Positions 25,989-35,589 are shown, numbered from the stretch's first letter. The stretch is 40,491 nucleotides of DNA from Burkholderiales bacterium (GCA_020853025.1 JADYZP010000056.1:1-40491); one strand, 5' to 3'. A program made the numbers and translations. Notes: a model not told the origin generated them from the sequence alone.

Positions 25989-26966
25989 TCAGGGCCTGTC
26001 GAGGCCCGCAGGAGGCCAGTTCTCGAGCTTCATGCCCAGCGAGAGGACGCGCGAGGCGAGTACTTCCTTGATTTCGTTCAACGACTTGCGACCGAGATTC
26101 GGCGTCTTCAGCAACTCGGTCTCGGTGCGCTGGATGAGGTCGCCGATGTAATAGATATTCTCGGCCTTCAGGCAGTTCGCCGAGCGTACCGTGAGTTCGA
26201 GGTCGTCGACCGGGCGCAACAGCACCGGATCGACCTGCGGCGAAGAACGCTCGGTCGCCGGCGAGTCGGTACCCTTGAGATCCGCGAATACCGACAGCTG
26301 CTCGACCAGCACCGACGCCGCATAACGGACCGCCTGCTCGGGTTCCACGACACCGTTGGTCTCGATGTCGAGCACCAGCTTGTCGAGGTCGGTACGCTGC
26401 TCAACGCGCGCCGACTCGACGGCGTAGCTGACGCGGCGGACCGGCGAGAAAGACGCGTCGAGCAGGATGCTGCCGATCGTGCGCCCGCCCTCGGGTTTCA
26501 GCCGCGCCGTGGCGGGCTGATAGCCGCGCCCTCTCTCGACACGGATCTCCATCTCGAGCTTGCCGCCGGAGGTCAGGTGGGCGATAACGTGGTCGGGATT
26601 GATGATCTCGACGTCGTGATTGGGCTCGATGTCGGCCGCGGTGACCACGCCCTCACCCGACTTGGCCAGGCGCAACATCACGTGCTCGCGGTTGTGCAGC
26701 TTCAGCACGACACCCTTCAGGTTGAGGAGCACGTCGACGACGTCTTCCTGCACTCCGTCCAGCGCCGAATACTCGTGCAGTACGCCGGTGATCTTGACCT
26801 CGGTCGGCGCGTAGCCGGGCATCGAGGAGAGCAGCACGCGGCGTAGCGCGTTGCCCAGCGTGTGGCCGTACCCACGCTCGAACGGCTCCATCACCACCTT
26901 GGCGTGGAACGGAGAAGTCGACTGCACGTCGATAATGCGCGGTTTCAACAGAACATTGCTCTGCAT
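25989..26966 (-). CDS. rpoA: RNA polymerase alpha subunit
   Basis: This encodes 325 residues. The N-terminal dimerisation domain shows [20 protein letters not shown]; the flexible linker near residues 230-245 is followed by the C-terminal domain (about 248-310; [19 protein letters not shown] and [13 protein letters not shown]), which contacts UP elements and activators. AAGG lies six bases before the ATG. An 81-bp spacer with a strong hairpin separates it from rpsD. It dimerises to nucleate core polymerase assembly. Confidence 0.98.
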   Translation of the reverse strand: MQSNVLLKPRIIDVQSTSPFHAKVVMEPFERGYGHTLGNALRRVLLSSMPGYAPTEVKITGVLHEYSALDGVQEDVVDVLLNLKGVVLKLHNREHVMLRLAKSGEGVVTAADIEPNHDVEIINPDHVIAHLTSGGKLEMEIRVERGRGYQPATARLKPEGGRTIGSILLDASFSPVRRVSYAVESARVEQRTDLDKLVLDIETNGVVEPEQAVRYAASVLVEQLSVFADLKGTDSPATERSSPQVDPVLLRPVDDLELTVRSANCLKAENIYYIGDLIQRTETELLKTPNLGRKSLNEIKEVLASRVLSLGMKLENWPPAGLDRP

Positions 26967-26979
26967 GCGTAACCTTTGT

Positions 26980-27036
26980 GGGTTAGTGAGAACCCGAGAT
27001 ACAAAGCGTCGGTCGCGGCAATACCCGCGACCGACG
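26980..27036 (-). promoter_or_regulatory. hairpins in the rpsD-rpoA spacer
   Basis: CGTCGGTCGCGG at 27007-27018 and CCGCGACCGACG at 27025-27036 form a perfect 12-bp stem with a 6-nt loop just after the rpsD stop. A second small hairpin, GGGTT/AACCC at 26980-26984 and 26991-26995, sits just upstream of the rpoA ribosome binding site. On the transcribed strand the large stem is followed by GCTTTGTATC, too few T for efficient termination. It could be an attenuator, RNA processing or stability element tuning rpoA relative to the ribosomal proteins. Confidence 0.6.
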
Positions 27037-27047
27037 GCCCACGAAAA

Positions 27048-27671
27048 TTATTTCGAGTACAGCTCGACGACCAGGCTCTCGTTGATGTCCTGGCCGAATT
27101 CAGAACGGTCCGGCGCGCCTTTGTAGGTGGCGGTCATCTTCTTCGCATCGACCTCGACCCACAGCGGGAAGCCGACTTTTTCGGCGAGCTGCAGCGAATC
27201 GACAATACGCAGTTGCGCCTTCGACTTCTCGGCGACCGAGACGACGTCGCCCGCCTTCAGGCTCGCCGAAGGCACGTTCAGCAGCTTGCCGTTGACCATG
27301 ATCGCGCAGTGCGTGACCAGTTGGCGCGCCTCGGCACGTGTCGAGCCGAAGCCCATCCGGTAGACGACGTTGTCGAGCCGCGACTCGAGCAGCTGTAACA
27401 GATTGGTGCCGGTCGAGCCCTTGCGACGCGATGCTTCGACGAAATAGCGACGGAACTGCCGCTCCATCATGCCGTACATGCGGCGCAGCTTCTGCTTTTC
27501 GCGCAGCTGGTTGCCGAAATCGGATTGGCGCATGCCGGACTTCACGCCATGCTGTCCGGGCTTGGTGTCCAGCTTGCACTTGGAGTCGAGCGATCGACGC
27601 GCGCTTTTCAGGAAAAGGTCGGTGCCTTCCCGTCGCGCCAGCTTGCATTTGGGTCCGAGGTAACGAGCCAC
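27048..27671 (-). CDS. rpsD: 30S ribosomal protein S4
   Basis: This encodes 207 residues with a GTG start at 27671 ([16 protein letters not shown]). The S4 RNA-binding domain spans about residues 97-160 ([20 protein letters not shown]). Two cysteines in the N-terminal part (Cys9 and Cys32) do not form the four-Cys zinc site seen in some S4 types. S4 nucleates 30S assembly by binding 16S rRNA and in E. coli represses the alpha operon; the repressor target is not visible here. Confidence 0.97.
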   Translation of the reverse strand: MARYLGPKCKLARREGTDLFLKSARRSLDSKCKLDTKPGQHGVKSGMRQSDFGNQLREKQKLRRMYGMMERQFRRYFVEASRRKGSTGTNLLQLLESRLDNVVYRMGFGSTRAEARQLVTHCAIMVNGKLLNVPSASLKAGDVVSVAEKSKAQLRIVDSLQLAEKVGFPLWVEVDAKKMTATYKGAPDRSEFGQDINESLVVELYSK

Positions 27672-27694
27672 TTTTAGCTATCCTAAGAAGTCGA

Positions 27695-28102
27695 TTAGAT
27701 GCGGCGGCGCTTCGGCGGGCGGCAACCGTTGTGCGGCACCGGCGTCACGTCCGTGATGCTGGAGATCTTCATTCCCAGCGCGTTCAGTGCGCGCACCGCG
27801 GATTCGCGGCCCGGGCCCGGGCCCTTGATGCGCACTTCCAGGTTCTTGACGCCGCACTCCTGCGCGGCGCGCCCGGCAGCTTCCGCAGCGACCTGCGCGG
27901 CGAACGGGGTCGACTTGCGCGAGCCCTTGAAGCCGGCGCCGCCCGACGTTGCCCACGACAGCGCGTTGCCCTGCCGATCGGTGATCGTGATGATCGTGTT
28001 GTTGAAGGACGCATGAATGTGTGCGACGCCTTCGGTCACGTTCTTCTTGACCTTCTTGCGCACGCGTGCCGCGGCCGTCTTATGGGACGATTGTTGTGCC
28101 AT
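27695..28102 (-). CDS. rpsK: 30S ribosomal protein S11
   Basis: This encodes 135 residues with GAGG upstream of the ATG. The core [35 protein letters not shown] and [15 protein letters not shown] is unmistakable, ending in the basic tail [14 protein letters not shown]11 forms part of the mRNA exit channel on the 30S platform next to S18 and S21. It lies between rpsM and rpsD with spacers of 32 and 23 bp. Confidence 0.98.
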   Translation of the reverse strand: MAQQSSHKTAAARVRKKVKKNVTEGVAHIHASFNNTIITITDRQGNALSWATSGGAGFKGSRKSTPFAAQVAAEAAGRAAQECGVKNLEVRIKGPGPGRESAVRALNALGMKISSITDVTPVPHNGCRPPKRRRI

Positions 28103-28134
28103 TCGGTATTCCTCTATTGTTCGTTGGCGCCGGC

Positions 28135-28515
28135 CTACTTGGTGACGCCCTTGGAAAGCGCGACGGTACGGCCCTTCTTCGGCCCCTTGCGGGTGCGCGC
28201 GTTCGTGCGCGTGCGCTGGCCGCGCACCGGCAAGCCCTTGCGATGCCGAGAGCCACGGTAGCAGCCCAGGTCCATCAGCCGCTTGATGCTCATCGTCACC
28301 TCGCGGCGCAGATCGCCCTCGACCGTGAACTTGCCGACCTGCTCGCGGATCTTGTCCATTTCGGTATCGGACAGATCCTTGATTTTGGTCGCCGGCGCGA
28401 TGCCGGTCGACGCGCAGATCGCCTTCGCCCGCGTAGGGCCGATGCCGTAGATCGCCTGCAGCGCGATCACGGTGTGCTGATGGTTCGGAATGTTGACGCC
28501 TGCAATGCGAGCCAT
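28135..28515 (-). CDS. rpsM: 30S ribosomal protein S13
   Basis: This encodes 126 residues beginning [19 protein letters not shown]. The helix-two-turns-helix segment [13 protein letters not shown] and the basic C-terminus ([18 protein letters not shown]) that reaches the A- and P-site tRNAs are present. S13 sits in the 30S head and forms intersubunit bridges. In E. coli the S4 repressor acts near the start of this gene. Confidence 0.98.
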   Translation of the reverse strand: MARIAGVNIPNHQHTVIALQAIYGIGPTRAKAICASTGIAPATKIKDLSDTEMDKIREQVGKFTVEGDLRREVTMSIKRLMDLGCYRGSRHRKGLPVRGQRTRTNARTRKGPKKGRTVALSKGVTK

Positions 28516-28570
28516 GTGTTCTACCTGTCCTGGTCTTTATCCGTCGTTTGTCGCGCGCTAATCAGCCTAA

Positions 28571-28684
28571 TCAGCCCTGGCGCTGCTTGTGGCGCGGGTC
28601 CGTGCAGATCACGCGCACGACTCCGTGGCGCCGAATGATCTTGCAGTGGCGGCAGATTTTCTTAACCGAAGCCAAAACTTTCAT
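28571..28684 (-). CDS. rpmJ: 50S ribosomal protein L36
   Basis: This encodes 37 residues from the ATG at 28684 to the TGA at 28573-28571: [20 protein letters not shown], then a segment ending DPRHKQRQG. All four zinc ligands are kept (Cys11, Cys14, Cys27, His32), so this is the zinc-binding C+ form. It lies between infA and rpsM, the standard place. The 95-bp spacer before it contains a small GCGCC/GGCGC hairpin near 28712-28727. Confidence 0.95.
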   Translation of the reverse strand: MKVLASVKKICRHCKIIRRHGVVRVICTDPRHKQRQG

Positions 28685-28779
28685 CTCGTTCTCCTAACCG
28701 CTCTCTCATCGCGCCTGCAAGGCGCGCCATCGGCGTCGCCGGCGTCACTGTCAACTGCGAACCGACTTCCGACTCCTGA

Positions 28780-28998
28780 TCACTTCGCCCGAAACGTGAT
28801 GCGCGCCCGCGTCAGGTCGTACGGCGAGACCTCCACCGTCACCTTGTCGCCGGGCAAAATCTTGATGTAGTGCATCCGCATTTTTCCCGAAATATGTCCG
28901 AGGACCACATGCCCGTTTTCGAGCTTCACGCGGAATGTGGCGTTGGGCAGCATTTCGACGACTTCGCCCTGCATCTGGATCGTGTCTTCTTTCGCCAT
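28780..28998 (-). CDS. infA: translation initiation factor IF-1
   Basis: This encodes 72 residues of a single OB fold, starting [20 protein letters not shown] and ending with [13 protein letters not shown]. The family-conserved [11 protein letters not shown] loop binds 16S rRNA at the A site. IF-1 assists IF-2 and IF-3 in start-codon selection. It is placed between secY and rpmJ, as in most betaproteobacteria. Confidence 0.97.
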   Translation of the reverse strand: MAKEDTIQMQGEVVEMLPNATFRVKLENGHVVLGHISGKMRMHYIKILPGDKVTVEVSPYDLTRARITFRAK

Positions 28999-29087
28999 TC
29001 AATAAACCAGTCGCTCCGCGGCTGCATCCCTTTGCCTGCCTCGCACCCCACGGGAGAACGAACGAGGACGGGGACGCTGGCATCCGC

Positions 29088-30410
29088 TTACCGCGTCGGG
29101 ATCCCCCCCTTGAAATTAGCCTTCTTCAGCAGGCTCTCGTATTGCTGCGACATCAGGTACGCCTGCAATTGCGTCATGAAGTCCATGGTGACCACCACGA
29201 TGATCAGCAGCGAGGTGCCACCGAAGTAGAACGGCACGTTCTTCCAGGCGATCAGGAAGTTCGGTATGAAGCAGACGATCACCAGGTAGATGGATCCCAG
29301 CAGCGTCAGCCGCAGCGTGATCTTCTCCAGGTATTTCGCCGTCTGATCGCCCGGCCGGTAGCCAGGAATGAAGGCGCCGCTCTTTTTCAGGTTGTCGGCC
29401 GTCTCCTTCGGGTTGTACTGCAACGCCGTGTAGAAGAAGCAGAAGAAGACAATGGCCGCGGCGTAGAGCAGCTCGTGCACCGGCTGTCCGGGCGAAAGCG
29501 CCGCCGCCAGGTCCCGCAGCCAGATCGTGCCTTCGCCCGAGCCGAACCACTGTGCGATCGTCGCCGGGAAGAGGATGATCGACGACGCGAAAATCGGCGG
29601 AATGACGCCGGCCATGTTGAGCTTCAGCGGCAGGAACGAGCTCTGGCCCTGGTAGACCTTGTTGCCGACCTGCCGCTTCGCGTAGTTGACCAGAATCTTG
29701 CGCACGGCGCGCTCGACGAACACGACGAACGCCGTGACGCCGACGACCAGCGCGACGATGACCAGCACCAGCAGGACCGAGAACGCCCCTGTCCGCGCCT
29801 GCTCGAGCGTCTGGCCGATCGCCGACGGCAGGCCCGCCGCGATGCCGGCGAAGATGATCAGCGAAATGCCGTTGCCCAGGCCGCGCTCGGTGATCTGCTC
29901 GCCCAGCCACATCAGGAACATCGTGCCTGTCACCAGTGTCACCGCCGAGACGACGCGAAAGGTGAGGCCACTCGTCAGCACGAGGCCCGGTTGCGCCTCC
30001 AGCGCCGCCGAGATGGCAAGCGCCTGGAAGAACGCGAGTCCGAGCGTCGCGTAGCGCGTGTATTGCGTGATCTTGCGCCGACCTGCCTCGCCTTCCTTCT
30101 TCAGCGCCTCCAGCGAGGGCACGACCACCGTGCACAGCTGCATGATGATCGACGCCGAGATGTACGGCATGATCCCCAGCGCGAAGATCGAAAAGCGCGA
30201 CAGCGCGCCACCCGAAAACACGTTGAAAAGGCCCAGGATCCCGCCTTCCTGCGAGCGGAACAGGTCGCCGAGCACCGACGCGTTGATACCCGGCACCGGG
30301 ATATGCGTCCCGATCCGGTAGACGACGAGCGCGCCGAGCAGGAACCACAAGCGGCGCTTCAAGTCGCCGTACTTGTTGCCGCTCTTCAGCGCCGGATTGG
30401 CTTTGGCCAC
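29088..30410 (-). CDS. secY: protein translocase subunit SecY
   Basis: This encodes 440 residues with ten transmembrane helices. The start is a GTG at 30410 preceded by AAGGAC. The signatures [11 protein letters not shown] and [14 protein letters not shown] (helix 2 and plug region) and the cytoplasmic loop [18 protein letters not shown] are all present. SecY forms the protein-conducting channel with SecE and SecG, which are not in this window. It sits between rplO and infA as in the standard spc operon. Confidence 0.97.
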   Translation of the reverse strand: MAKANPALKSGNKYGDLKRRLWFLLGALVVYRIGTHIPVPGINASVLGDLFRSQEGGILGLFNVFSGGALSRFSIFALGIMPYISASIIMQLCTVVVPSLEALKKEGEAGRRKITQYTRYATLGLAFFQALAISAALEAQPGLVLTSGLTFRVVSAVTLVTGTMFLMWLGEQITERGLGNGISLIIFAGIAAGLPSAIGQTLEQARTGAFSVLLVLVIVALVVGVTAFVVFVERAVRKILVNYAKRQVGNKVYQGQSSFLPLKLNMAGVIPPIFASSIILFPATIAQWFGSGEGTIWLRDLAAALSPGQPVHELLYAAAIVFFCFFYTALQYNPKETADNLKKSGAFIPGYRPGDQTAKYLEKITLRLTLLGSIYLVIVCFIPNFLIAWKNVPFYFGGTSLLIIVVVTMDFMTQLQAYLMSQQYESLLKKANFKGGIPTR

Positions 30411-30457
30411 TTGTCCTTCTTTCTTCCCTGAATCGATGCGTGCACCGGGCGCTCGCC

Positions 30458-30889
30458 CTAGGCCACGCTGCCGCCGACGGCTTCGATGGCCGCCTTGGCA
30501 CCCTTGGTCGCCAGAACGCCGGTCAGCTTGACCGCGCGCTCGAGCTTGCCCGTCTTGATCACCTTCACCGTCTTCGCTCCGGCCGGGACGAGTCCGGCCG
30601 ACTTCAGCGCCAATACATCGATCTCATCGATCGGCAGCTTCTGCAGGTCCGACAGGCGGACTTCCGCGCTGTCGTTCTTCGCCAGCGACACGAATCCGCG
30701 CTTCGGAAGCCGCCGCTGCAGCGGCATCTGACCGCCTTCGAAGCCGACTTTATGAAAGCCGCCCGAACGGGACTTCTGGCCCTTGTGGCCGCGTCCTGCC
30801 GTCTTGCCGAGGCCCGAACCCATGCCGCGTCCGACGCGGCGGCGGTTCCTGGTGCTGCCTTCCGCCGGCTTGATCGTATTCAGTCGCAT
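30458..30889 (-). CDS. rplO: 50S ribosomal protein L15
   Basis: This encodes 143 residues from the ATG at 30889; an upstream open frame through the spacer is not coding. [40 protein letters not shown] and [15 protein letters not shown] are the glycine/arginine-rich extension that threads into 23S rRNA. It is separated from rpmD by an unusual 125-bp spacer that contains a repeat. Confidence 0.97.
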   Translation of the reverse strand: MRLNTIKPAEGSTRNRRRVGRGMGSGLGKTAGRGHKGQKSRSGGFHKVGFEGGQMPLQRRLPKRGFVSLAKNDSAEVRLSDLQKLPIDEIDVLALKSAGLVPAGAKTVKVIKTGKLERAVKLTGVLATKGAKAAIEAVGGSVA

Positions 30890-31014
30890 CGCTTGCTCCA
30901 ACGTTTCCCGTTCGTCGAACCCGCGCACGCGGGTACCCAGTGTCTCTTGCTCTCCAACGACGCTGCTTTCCCGCCTTCGCGGTCTTGACGGCGACGGTGA
31001 GCTGCCGCGGGCAT
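30890..31014. repeat. REP-like element in the rpmD-rplO spacer
   Basis: CCCGCG at 30920-30925 and CGCGGG at 30928-30933 form a tight palindrome inside TCGAACCCGCGCACGCGGGT. A second similar motif, TTTCCCGCCTTCGCGG, lies about 45 bp further right. Such pairs resemble dispersed 'TTCCCGC...GCGGGAA' palindromic repeats of betaproteobacterial genomes. Genes in this operon are usually packed within a few tens of bases, so this spacer looks like an insertion. Confidence 0.5.
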
Positions 31015-31203
31015 TCAGGCTTCCGTCACCTTGAGCAAATAGCCCACCTTGCTGATCATGCCGCGTGTGCACGGCGTGTCGATGACCTCGACCGAGTGAT
31101 TCGTCCACTTGAGACCCAGGCCGCGCACAGTCGCACGATGATCTTCACGGGTGCGGGCGACGCCCTTCACGAGTTGCAGCTTGATCTTCTTTTCGCCGGC
31201 CAT
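31015..31203 (-). CDS. rpmD: 50S ribosomal protein L30
   Basis: This encodes 62 residues from the ATG at 31203, beginning [18 protein letters not shown] and containing [16 protein letters not shown]. It is the short bacterial L30 with a two-layer alpha/beta fold, bound near the 5S rRNA side of the large subunit. It starts 2 bp after the rpsE stop, suggesting translational coupling. Confidence 0.95.
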   Translation of the reverse strand: MAGEKKIKLQLVKGVARTREDHRATVRGLGLKWTNHSVEVIDTPCTRGMISKVGYLLKVTEA

Positions 31204-31205
31204 CG

Positions 31206-31736
31206 TCAGGCTCCCAGGATCTCTTCGACGGTCTTGCCGCGCTTGGCCGCGATCTCCGCCGGTGCATTGCAGTTCTGCAGCGCGTTCAGCGTCGCGCGCA
31301 CCAGGTTGTAGGGGTTGGTCGAGCCGTGGCACTTGGCGAGCACGTTGGTGACGCCGACGACCTCGAACACTGCGCGCATCGGGCCGCCGGCGATGACACC
31401 GGTGCCGTCCGCCGCCGGCTGCATGAACACCTTGGTCGCGCCGTGACGGCCGATCACCGGGTGATGCAGCGTTCCCTTTTTCAGGCTGACCTTGACCATC
31501 CGACGGCGCGCTTCTTCCATCGCCTTCTGCACGGCGACCGGCACTTCCTTCGCCTTGCCCTTGCCGATGCCGATGCGACCATCACCGTCGCCGACCACCG
31601 TCAGCGCGGCGAAGCCCAGGATCCGGCCGCCCTTCACCACCTTGGTGACGCGGTTGATCCCGATCATCTTCTCGCGCAGGCCGTCGCTGCGGTCGTCCTG
31701 CTGCTGCTGCCTGCCACCTGAACGTTGTTGGGCCAT
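31206..31736 (-). CDS. rpsE: 30S ribosomal protein S5
   Basis: This encodes 176 residues. The N-terminal double-stranded-RNA-binding-like domain carries [19 protein letters not shown], and the C-terminal domain [19 protein letters not shown] followed by [16 protein letters not shown] Gln/Arg-rich leader of about 15 residues precedes the core. S5 helps form the mRNA entry channel and influences fidelity. It is preceded by rplR with a 9-bp gap. Confidence 0.97.
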   Translation of the reverse strand: MAQQRSGGRQQQQDDRSDGLREKMIGINRVTKVVKGGRILGFAALTVVGDGDGRIGIGKGKAKEVPVAVQKAMEEARRRMVKVSLKKGTLHHPVIGRHGATKVFMQPAADGTGVIAGGPMRAVFEVVGVTNVLAKCHGSTNPYNLVRATLNALQNCNAPAEIAAKRGKTVEEILGA

Positions 31737-31745
31737 GGGTCTACC

Positions 31746-32099
31746 TTAGAACTTGAGGCCGCCGGCGCGGGCGGCATCCGCCAGCGCCTTGACGCGACCA
31801 TGAAAGCGGAAACCGGAACGGTCGAAGGCCACCGCTTCGATACCCAGCGCCTTTGCCTTTTCGGCGATACGCGTGCCGACCTGCTCGGCGGCAGCCTTGT
31901 TGCCGCCGGTCTTCCCGCCGCCGCGCACGTCCGCCTCGAGCGTCGACGCGCTGGCGAGTACGCGGTCGGCATCCGGCGAGATGATCTGCGCGTAGATGTG
32001 GCAGTTCGAACGGCTGACGACCAGTCTCGTGGCCCGCTGCTGGGCGATGCGCACCCGGGTCTGGCGGGAGCGGCGGCTGCGCGCTTGCTTCTTGTCCAT
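31746..32099 (-). CDS. rplR: 50S ribosomal protein L18
   Basis: This encodes 117 residues. An arginine-rich N-terminus ([20 protein letters not shown]) binds 5S rRNA, and the body ends with the family signature [20 protein letters not shown]. With L5 it attaches the 5S rRNA to the large subunit. It lies between rplF and rpsE in the standard order. Confidence 0.97.
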   Translation of the reverse strand: MDKKQARSRRSRQTRVRIAQQRATRLVVSRSNCHIYAQIISPDADRVLASASTLEADVRGGGKTGGNKAAAEQVGTRIAEKAKALGIEAVAFDRSGFRFHGRVKALADAARAGGLKF

Positions 32100-32114
32100 G
32101 TCGGCTCCGTTGCC

Positions 32115-32642
32115 CTATTTTTTCTTCGTTTCTTTGATCACCACGCGCTCGTCGGAATAGCGCACGCCCTTGCCCTTGTAGGGCTCGGGCGGACGATAGG
32201 CGCGGATTTCTGCCGCCACCTGGCCGACGGCCTGGTTGTCGATACCCTTGACGATGATCTCCGTCTGCGCCGGCGTCTCGACCTTGACGCCTTTCGGCAT
32301 CGTGTGCACGACCGGATGGGAGAAGCCCAGCGTCAGGTTGATCTTGTCGCCCGCGGCTTGCGCGCGGTAGCCGACGCCGACCAGCGTCAGCTTGCGCTGG
32401 AAGCCGTCGGATACCCCCTTGACCATGTTCGCGACCAGCGCACGCAGCGTGCCCTGCATCGCGCGCGCCTCGTCGCTGGCGGCGCGAAACACCAGCTGGT
32501 CGCCGTCCTTCTCGATGGTCACGGAGGCGCCATAGGCGCGGCGCAGCTCGCCGAGCGGGCCGCGAACCTTGATCTCGCCGTCCGCGAGCGTCACCTCGAC
32601 CTTCGGCGGCAGCTTGACCGGATTGTTGCCGATGCGGGACAT
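32115..32642 (-). CDS. rplF: 50S ribosomal protein L6
   Basis: This encodes 175 residues from the ATG at 32642 ([17 protein letters not shown]). Two repeated alpha/beta domains are seen; the C-terminal one carries [20 protein letters not shown] and then [13 protein letters not shown]6 lies by the sarcin-ricin loop where elongation factors bind. The frame is open slightly upstream but similarity starts here. Confidence 0.97.
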   Translation of the reverse strand: MSRIGNNPVKLPPKVEVTLADGEIKVRGPLGELRRAYGASVTIEKDGDQLVFRAASDEARAMQGTLRALVANMVKGVSDGFQRKLTLVGVGYRAQAAGDKINLTLGFSHPVVHTMPKGVKVETPAQTEIIVKGIDNQAVGQVAAEIRAYRPPEPYKGKGVRYSDERVVIKETKKK

Positions 32643-32655
32643 CTTAAGCGTTCCT

Positions 32656-33051
32656 TTAGGCGACGATGCAGAGCACTTCGCCACCGACACCGGTGGCGCG
32701 CGCCTTGCGATCGGTCATGACGCCCTGCGACGTCGACACGATAGCGATGCCCAGCCCGTTCATCACGCGCGGGATATCGTCCTTGCTCTTGTAGATGCGC
32801 AGGCCCGGCTTGGAAATGCGCTCGATCTTCTCGATGACCGGCCGTCCTGCGTAGTAGCGCAGCGCGATCTCGAGCTGTGGCTTCTGCTCCTCGCCGGCGA
32901 CTTTGAAGCCTTCGATGTAGCCCTCGTCCTGCAGCACCTTGGCGATCGCGATCTTCGCCTTCGAAGACGGCATTGCCACGGTCGCCTTTTCCGCCATCTG
33001 CGCGTTGCGGATGCGCGTCAGCATGTCGGCGATGGGATCTGTCATGTTCAT
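32656..33051 (-). CDS. rpsH: 30S ribosomal protein S8
   Basis: This encodes 131 residues; start [18 protein letters not shown], with a second ATG two codons in. The C-terminal signature [19 protein letters not shown] contacts helix 21 of 16S rRNA. In E. coli S8 represses the spc operon by binding mRNA at rplE; an equivalent site was not identified by eye. Confidence 0.97.
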   Translation of the reverse strand: MNMTDPIADMLTRIRNAQMAEKATVAMPSSKAKIAIAKVLQDEGYIEGFKVAGEEQKPQLEIALRYYAGRPVIEKIERISKPGLRIYKSKDDIPRVMNGLGIAIVSTSQGVMTDRKARATGVGGEVLCIVA

Positions 33052-33077
33052 TCGATGCCCTTAACGTTCCGGAACGC

Positions 33078-33383
33078 CTACCAGCTGGCCTTGACGATGC
33101 CGGGGATCTCGCCCCGCATCGCGAATTCACGAAGCTTGTTGCGGCCCAGGCCGAACTTGCTGTACACACCGCGCGGACGGCCGGTCAGCGCGCAGCGATT
33201 GCGCAACCGGGTCTTGTTGGCGTTGCGGGGCAACGCCTGGATCGACAGTCGCGCCTCGTAACGGACCTCGTCGGATGCCTTCGGATCGTCGATGATCGAC
33301 TGCAGCGTCGCGCGCTTCTTGGCGAACTTGGCGACGAGCTTCCTGCGCTTTTCGTTGCGGTTGATCAGGGCCAGCTTGGACAT
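33078..33383 (-). CDS. rpsN: 30S ribosomal protein S14 (zinc-free type)
   Basis: This encodes 101 residues, beginning [20 protein letters not shown] and ending with [19 protein letters not shown] and a short tail. It lacks the CxxC pairs of short zinc-binding S14 and has the internal insertion of the long C- form. S14 is in the 30S head near the decoding site. Its stop-to-start spacing with rplE and rpsH is 10 and 26 bp. Confidence 0.97.
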   Translation of the reverse strand: MSKLALINRNEKRRKLVAKFAKKRATLQSIIDDPKASDEVRYEARLSIQALPRNANKTRLRNRCALTGRPRGVYSKFGLGRNKLREFAMRGEIPGIVKASW

Positions 33384-33393
33384 GGCTGCCTTT

Positions 33394-33933
33394 CTAGTTC
33401 TTGAACGGGAAACGGAATGCGGTGAGCAGCGCGCGGGCTTCGGCGTCGTTCTTCGCAGTCGTCGTGATCGAGATGTTCATTCCGCGGAGCATGTCGATCT
33501 TGTCGTACTCGATCTCCGGGAAAATGATCTGCTCCTTGATGCCGATGTTGTAGTTGCCCCTGCCGTCGAAGGCGCGCCCCGAGATGCCGCGAAAGTCGCG
33601 CACCCGCGGCAACGCGATGGACACGAAACGGTCGAGAAACTCGTACATCCGCTCCTGGCGCAGCGTCACCATGCAGCCGATTGGATAGCCCTCGCGGATC
33701 TTGAAACCCGCGATGGCCTTGCGGGCCTTGGTGATGACCGGCTTCTGCCCCGACACCTTCTGCATGTCGGACACGGCGTTATCCAGGATCTTCTTGTCGC
33801 CGGTCGCGTCGCCCACGCCCATATTCAGTGTGATCTTGGTGATGCGCGGCACTTCCATCGGCGACTTGTAGCCGAACTGCTTCATCAGCGCCGGAGCGAT
33901 TTCCTTCTTGTAGACTTCCTTCAAGCGAGCCAT
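33394..33933 (-). CDS. rplE: 50S ribosomal protein L5
   Basis: This encodes 179 residues from the ATG at 33933 ([20 protein letters not shown]); the frame is open upstream but runs through rplX in another frame. [20 protein letters not shown] and the late [20 protein letters not shown] are typical. L5 binds 5S rRNA and contacts P-site tRNA. Confidence 0.97.
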   Translation of the reverse strand: MARLKEVYKKEIAPALMKQFGYKSPMEVPRITKITLNMGVGDATGDKKILDNAVSDMQKVSGQKPVITKARKAIAGFKIREGYPIGCMVTLRQERMYEFLDRFVSIALPRVRDFRGISGRAFDGRGNYNIGIKEQIIFPEIEYDKIDMLRGMNISITTTAKNDAEARALLTAFRFPFKN

Positions 33934-33958
33934 AGTCCCTTGTCCCCAGAGGTCGCTG

Positions 33959-34273
33959 TTACACCAGCTGCTCGCCGTTGCCCTTGTAGAAACGGACCTT
34001 GCGGCCGTCCTCGAGCACGCGCATGCCGATCCGGTCCGCCTTCTGCGTGATCGGATTGAAGATCGCGACGTTCGAGACGTCGATCGGCATTTCCTTGGTG
34101 ACGATGCCACCCGGCTGGTTTTTCATCGGGTTCGGCTTCGTGTGCTTCTTGACCGTGTTGACGCCGTTCACGATCACGTGCCGATCGTCGACCACGCGCG
34201 ACACGTCGCCGCGCTTGCCCTTGTCGCGGCCGGCGATGACTACCACGTTGTCGCCCTTCTTGATCTTGCGCAT
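33959..34273 (-). CDS. rplX: 50S ribosomal protein L24
   Basis: This encodes 104 residues. The KOW motif [20 protein letters not shown] is at 7-26, followed by [12 protein letters not shown] and [11 protein letters not shown]24 binds early in large-subunit assembly near the tunnel exit. A 97-bp spacer holding a degenerate copy of the rplN 3' end separates it from rplN. Confidence 0.97.
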   Translation of the reverse strand: MRKIKKGDNVVVIAGRDKGKRGDVSRVVDDRHVIVNGVNTVKKHTKPNPMKNQPGGIVTKEMPIDVSNVAIFNPITQKADRIGMRVLEDGRKVRFYKGNGEQLV

Positions 34274-34308
34274 TTGACTACCCTCGAATATCGGCTGCGG
34301 CGAATCGG

Positions 34309-34335
34309 CTACAGCACTTGCCGCGCCAGCGAAAC
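34309..34335 (-). repeat. degenerate copy of the rplN 3' end in the rplN-rplX spacer
   Basis: The 27 bases at 34309-34335 match the last 27 bases of rplN at 34371-34397 in 24 positions, including the stop codon and the preceding VL codons, at an offset of 62 bp. Similarity stops sharply on the rplN-internal side. It reads as a partial tandem duplication or the scar of an insertion/recombination event. Confidence 0.7.
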
Positions 34336-34370
34336 TTCGGATGCAGTATTTCTAGACCGCGCCAACCCAA

Positions 34371-34739
34371 CTACAGCACTTCCGGCGCCAGCGACACGAT
34401 CTTCATGAACCGTTCGTTGCGCAGCTCGCGCGTCACGGGCCCGAAGATGCGCGTGCCGATGGGCTCGAGCTTGGCGTTAAGCAGCACGGCAGCGTTGGCG
34501 TCGAAGCGGATCAGCGCGCCGTCGGGACGACGCACACCCTTGCGGGTGCGCACGACGACGGCGTTGTAGATCTCGCCCTTCTTGACGCGCCCGCGCGGAG
34601 CGGCTTCCTTGACCGCAACCTTGATCACGTCACCGATGTGTGCGTACCGGCGCTTGCTGCCTCCGAGTACCTTGATACACATCACCGAACGTGCGCCGGT
34701 GTTATCGGCGACGTCCAGCACCGACTGCATCTGGATCAT
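34371..34739 (-). CDS. rplN: 50S ribosomal protein L14
   Basis: This encodes 122 residues starting [20 protein letters not shown]. The core [20 protein letters not shown] and the C-terminal [20 protein letters not shown] are canonical. L14 forms intersubunit bridge B8 and is the docking site of RsfS. It begins 320 bp after rpsQ, an exceptionally long gap for this operon, and its 3' end is partly duplicated just downstream. Confidence 0.97.
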   Translation of the reverse strand: MIQMQSVLDVADNTGARSVMCIKVLGGSKRRYAHIGDVIKVAVKEAAPRGRVKKGEIYNAVVVRTRKGVRRPDGALIRFDANAAVLLNAKLEPIGTRIFGPVTRELRNERFMKIVSLAPEVL

Positions 34740-35059
34740 TTGTAAACGCTCTCCAACTTAATCCGCCGTCCGCCTCATGGTGCGAAACGAGGCGGGAACC
34801 GATGCTGCCGGTGTTTCGTTACGGCGACCAGTTTTGGACCCGTCGGTGGTTGACGTCGCCGCCGCCCACCCGGATGAACCGTCGCGGATCCCCTGGGACT
34901 TGGACCCAGAGCGTACGCGGCGGAGGGAAACGAAAATTATGGCACGTTTCTATTGGTTCTGCAAGTTTACGCGTACTTGGATCCTCACCCCAAACCTTCC
35001 CCGCGTCGCCGGAGAGGAAGTCTCCCCGCTGATGGGAAGAGGGTTGGGCGGGGAGGAGC
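34740..35059 (-). repeat. 320-bp rpsQ-rplN spacer with a large REP-like hairpin
   Basis: The spacer has no plausible gene. On the rpsQ side, CCTCACCCCAAACCTTCCCC (34983-35002) and a G-rich arm at 35034-35056 pair imperfectly over about 20 bases around a C/G-rich loop. The arm sequence resembles dispersed 'CCTCACCCCAACCCTCTCC' repeats known in many proteobacteria. A smaller stem CTGGG/CCCAG lies at 34893-34897 and 34905-34909. The element would be transcribed within the operon mRNA and could act as a processing, stability or partial termination site before rplN. Confidence 0.65.
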
Positions 35060-35365
35060 TCAGACCGCCGGCGCCTTCTCCAGCACCTGCGCGACGCGGA
35101 ACGCCTTGGTCTTCGACAGCTTGCGCGTCGCGGCGATCTCGACCAGGTCGCCCACCTTGCATTCGTTGTTCTCGTCGTGCGCATGGAACTTGCGCGTCTG
35201 CATCACGATCTTCCCGTACAGCGGATGCTTGACGCGACGCTCGATCAGCACTGTCACGGTCTTGTTCATCTTGTCGCTGACAACACGGCCGACGAAGGTC
35301 TGGATCAGCGCCTTCCGCGGCGCGACCACCGCATTCCCGGTGTTGCCTTCCTGTTCAGTCATCAT
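35060..35365 (-). CDS. rpsQ: 30S ribosomal protein S17
   Basis: This encodes 101 residues (or 100 from the second ATG). After a leader of about 20 residues the OB fold shows [31 protein letters not shown] and the basic tail [18 protein letters not shown]17 binds 16S rRNA helix 11 early in 30S assembly. Its ATG overlaps the rpmC stop by four bases (coupled), while the long spacer after it is unusual. Confidence 0.96.
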   Translation of the reverse strand: MMTEQEGNTGNAVVAPRKALIQTFVGRVVSDKMNKTVTVLIERRVKHPLYGKIVMQTRKFHAHDENNECKVGDLVEIAATRKLSKTKAFRVAQVLEKAPAV

Positions 35366-35568
35366 TGCGCTAGCACCTTCTGGTGGATGAGCGTGCGCAC
35401 GCGGGCAATCCCGCGGCGGACGCCCTTCAGCTTGGAGTTGTCGGTGAGCTGCTGCGTGGCAGCCTGCATGCGCAGGCCGAACTGCTCGCGCAGCAGCGCC
35501 TCGAGTTCCGTCTGCAGCTCCACGGGCGTCTTGCCCGAGAGCGACTTCCTGGTTTCGGATTTCTTCAT
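35362..35568 (-). CDS. rpmC: 50S ribosomal protein L29
   Basis: This encodes 68 residues forming a helical hairpin: [20 protein letters not shown] and [15 protein letters not shown]29 lies at the tunnel exit next to L23, where trigger factor and SRP dock. It starts 21 bp after rplP and its stop overlaps rpsQ. Confidence 0.96.
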   Translation of the reverse strand: MKKSETRKSLSGKTPVELQTELEALLREQFGLRMQAATQQLTDNSKLKGVRRGIARVRTLIHQKVLAQ

Positions 35569-35589
35569 GGTCTGTCCCGAGTGTGCCGG

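Noticed and set aside
28935..30431. A 498-codon plus-strand frame opposite secY
   Set aside because: SecY is certain on the minus strand; the antisense product is charged and repetitive with no membrane or enzyme motif.
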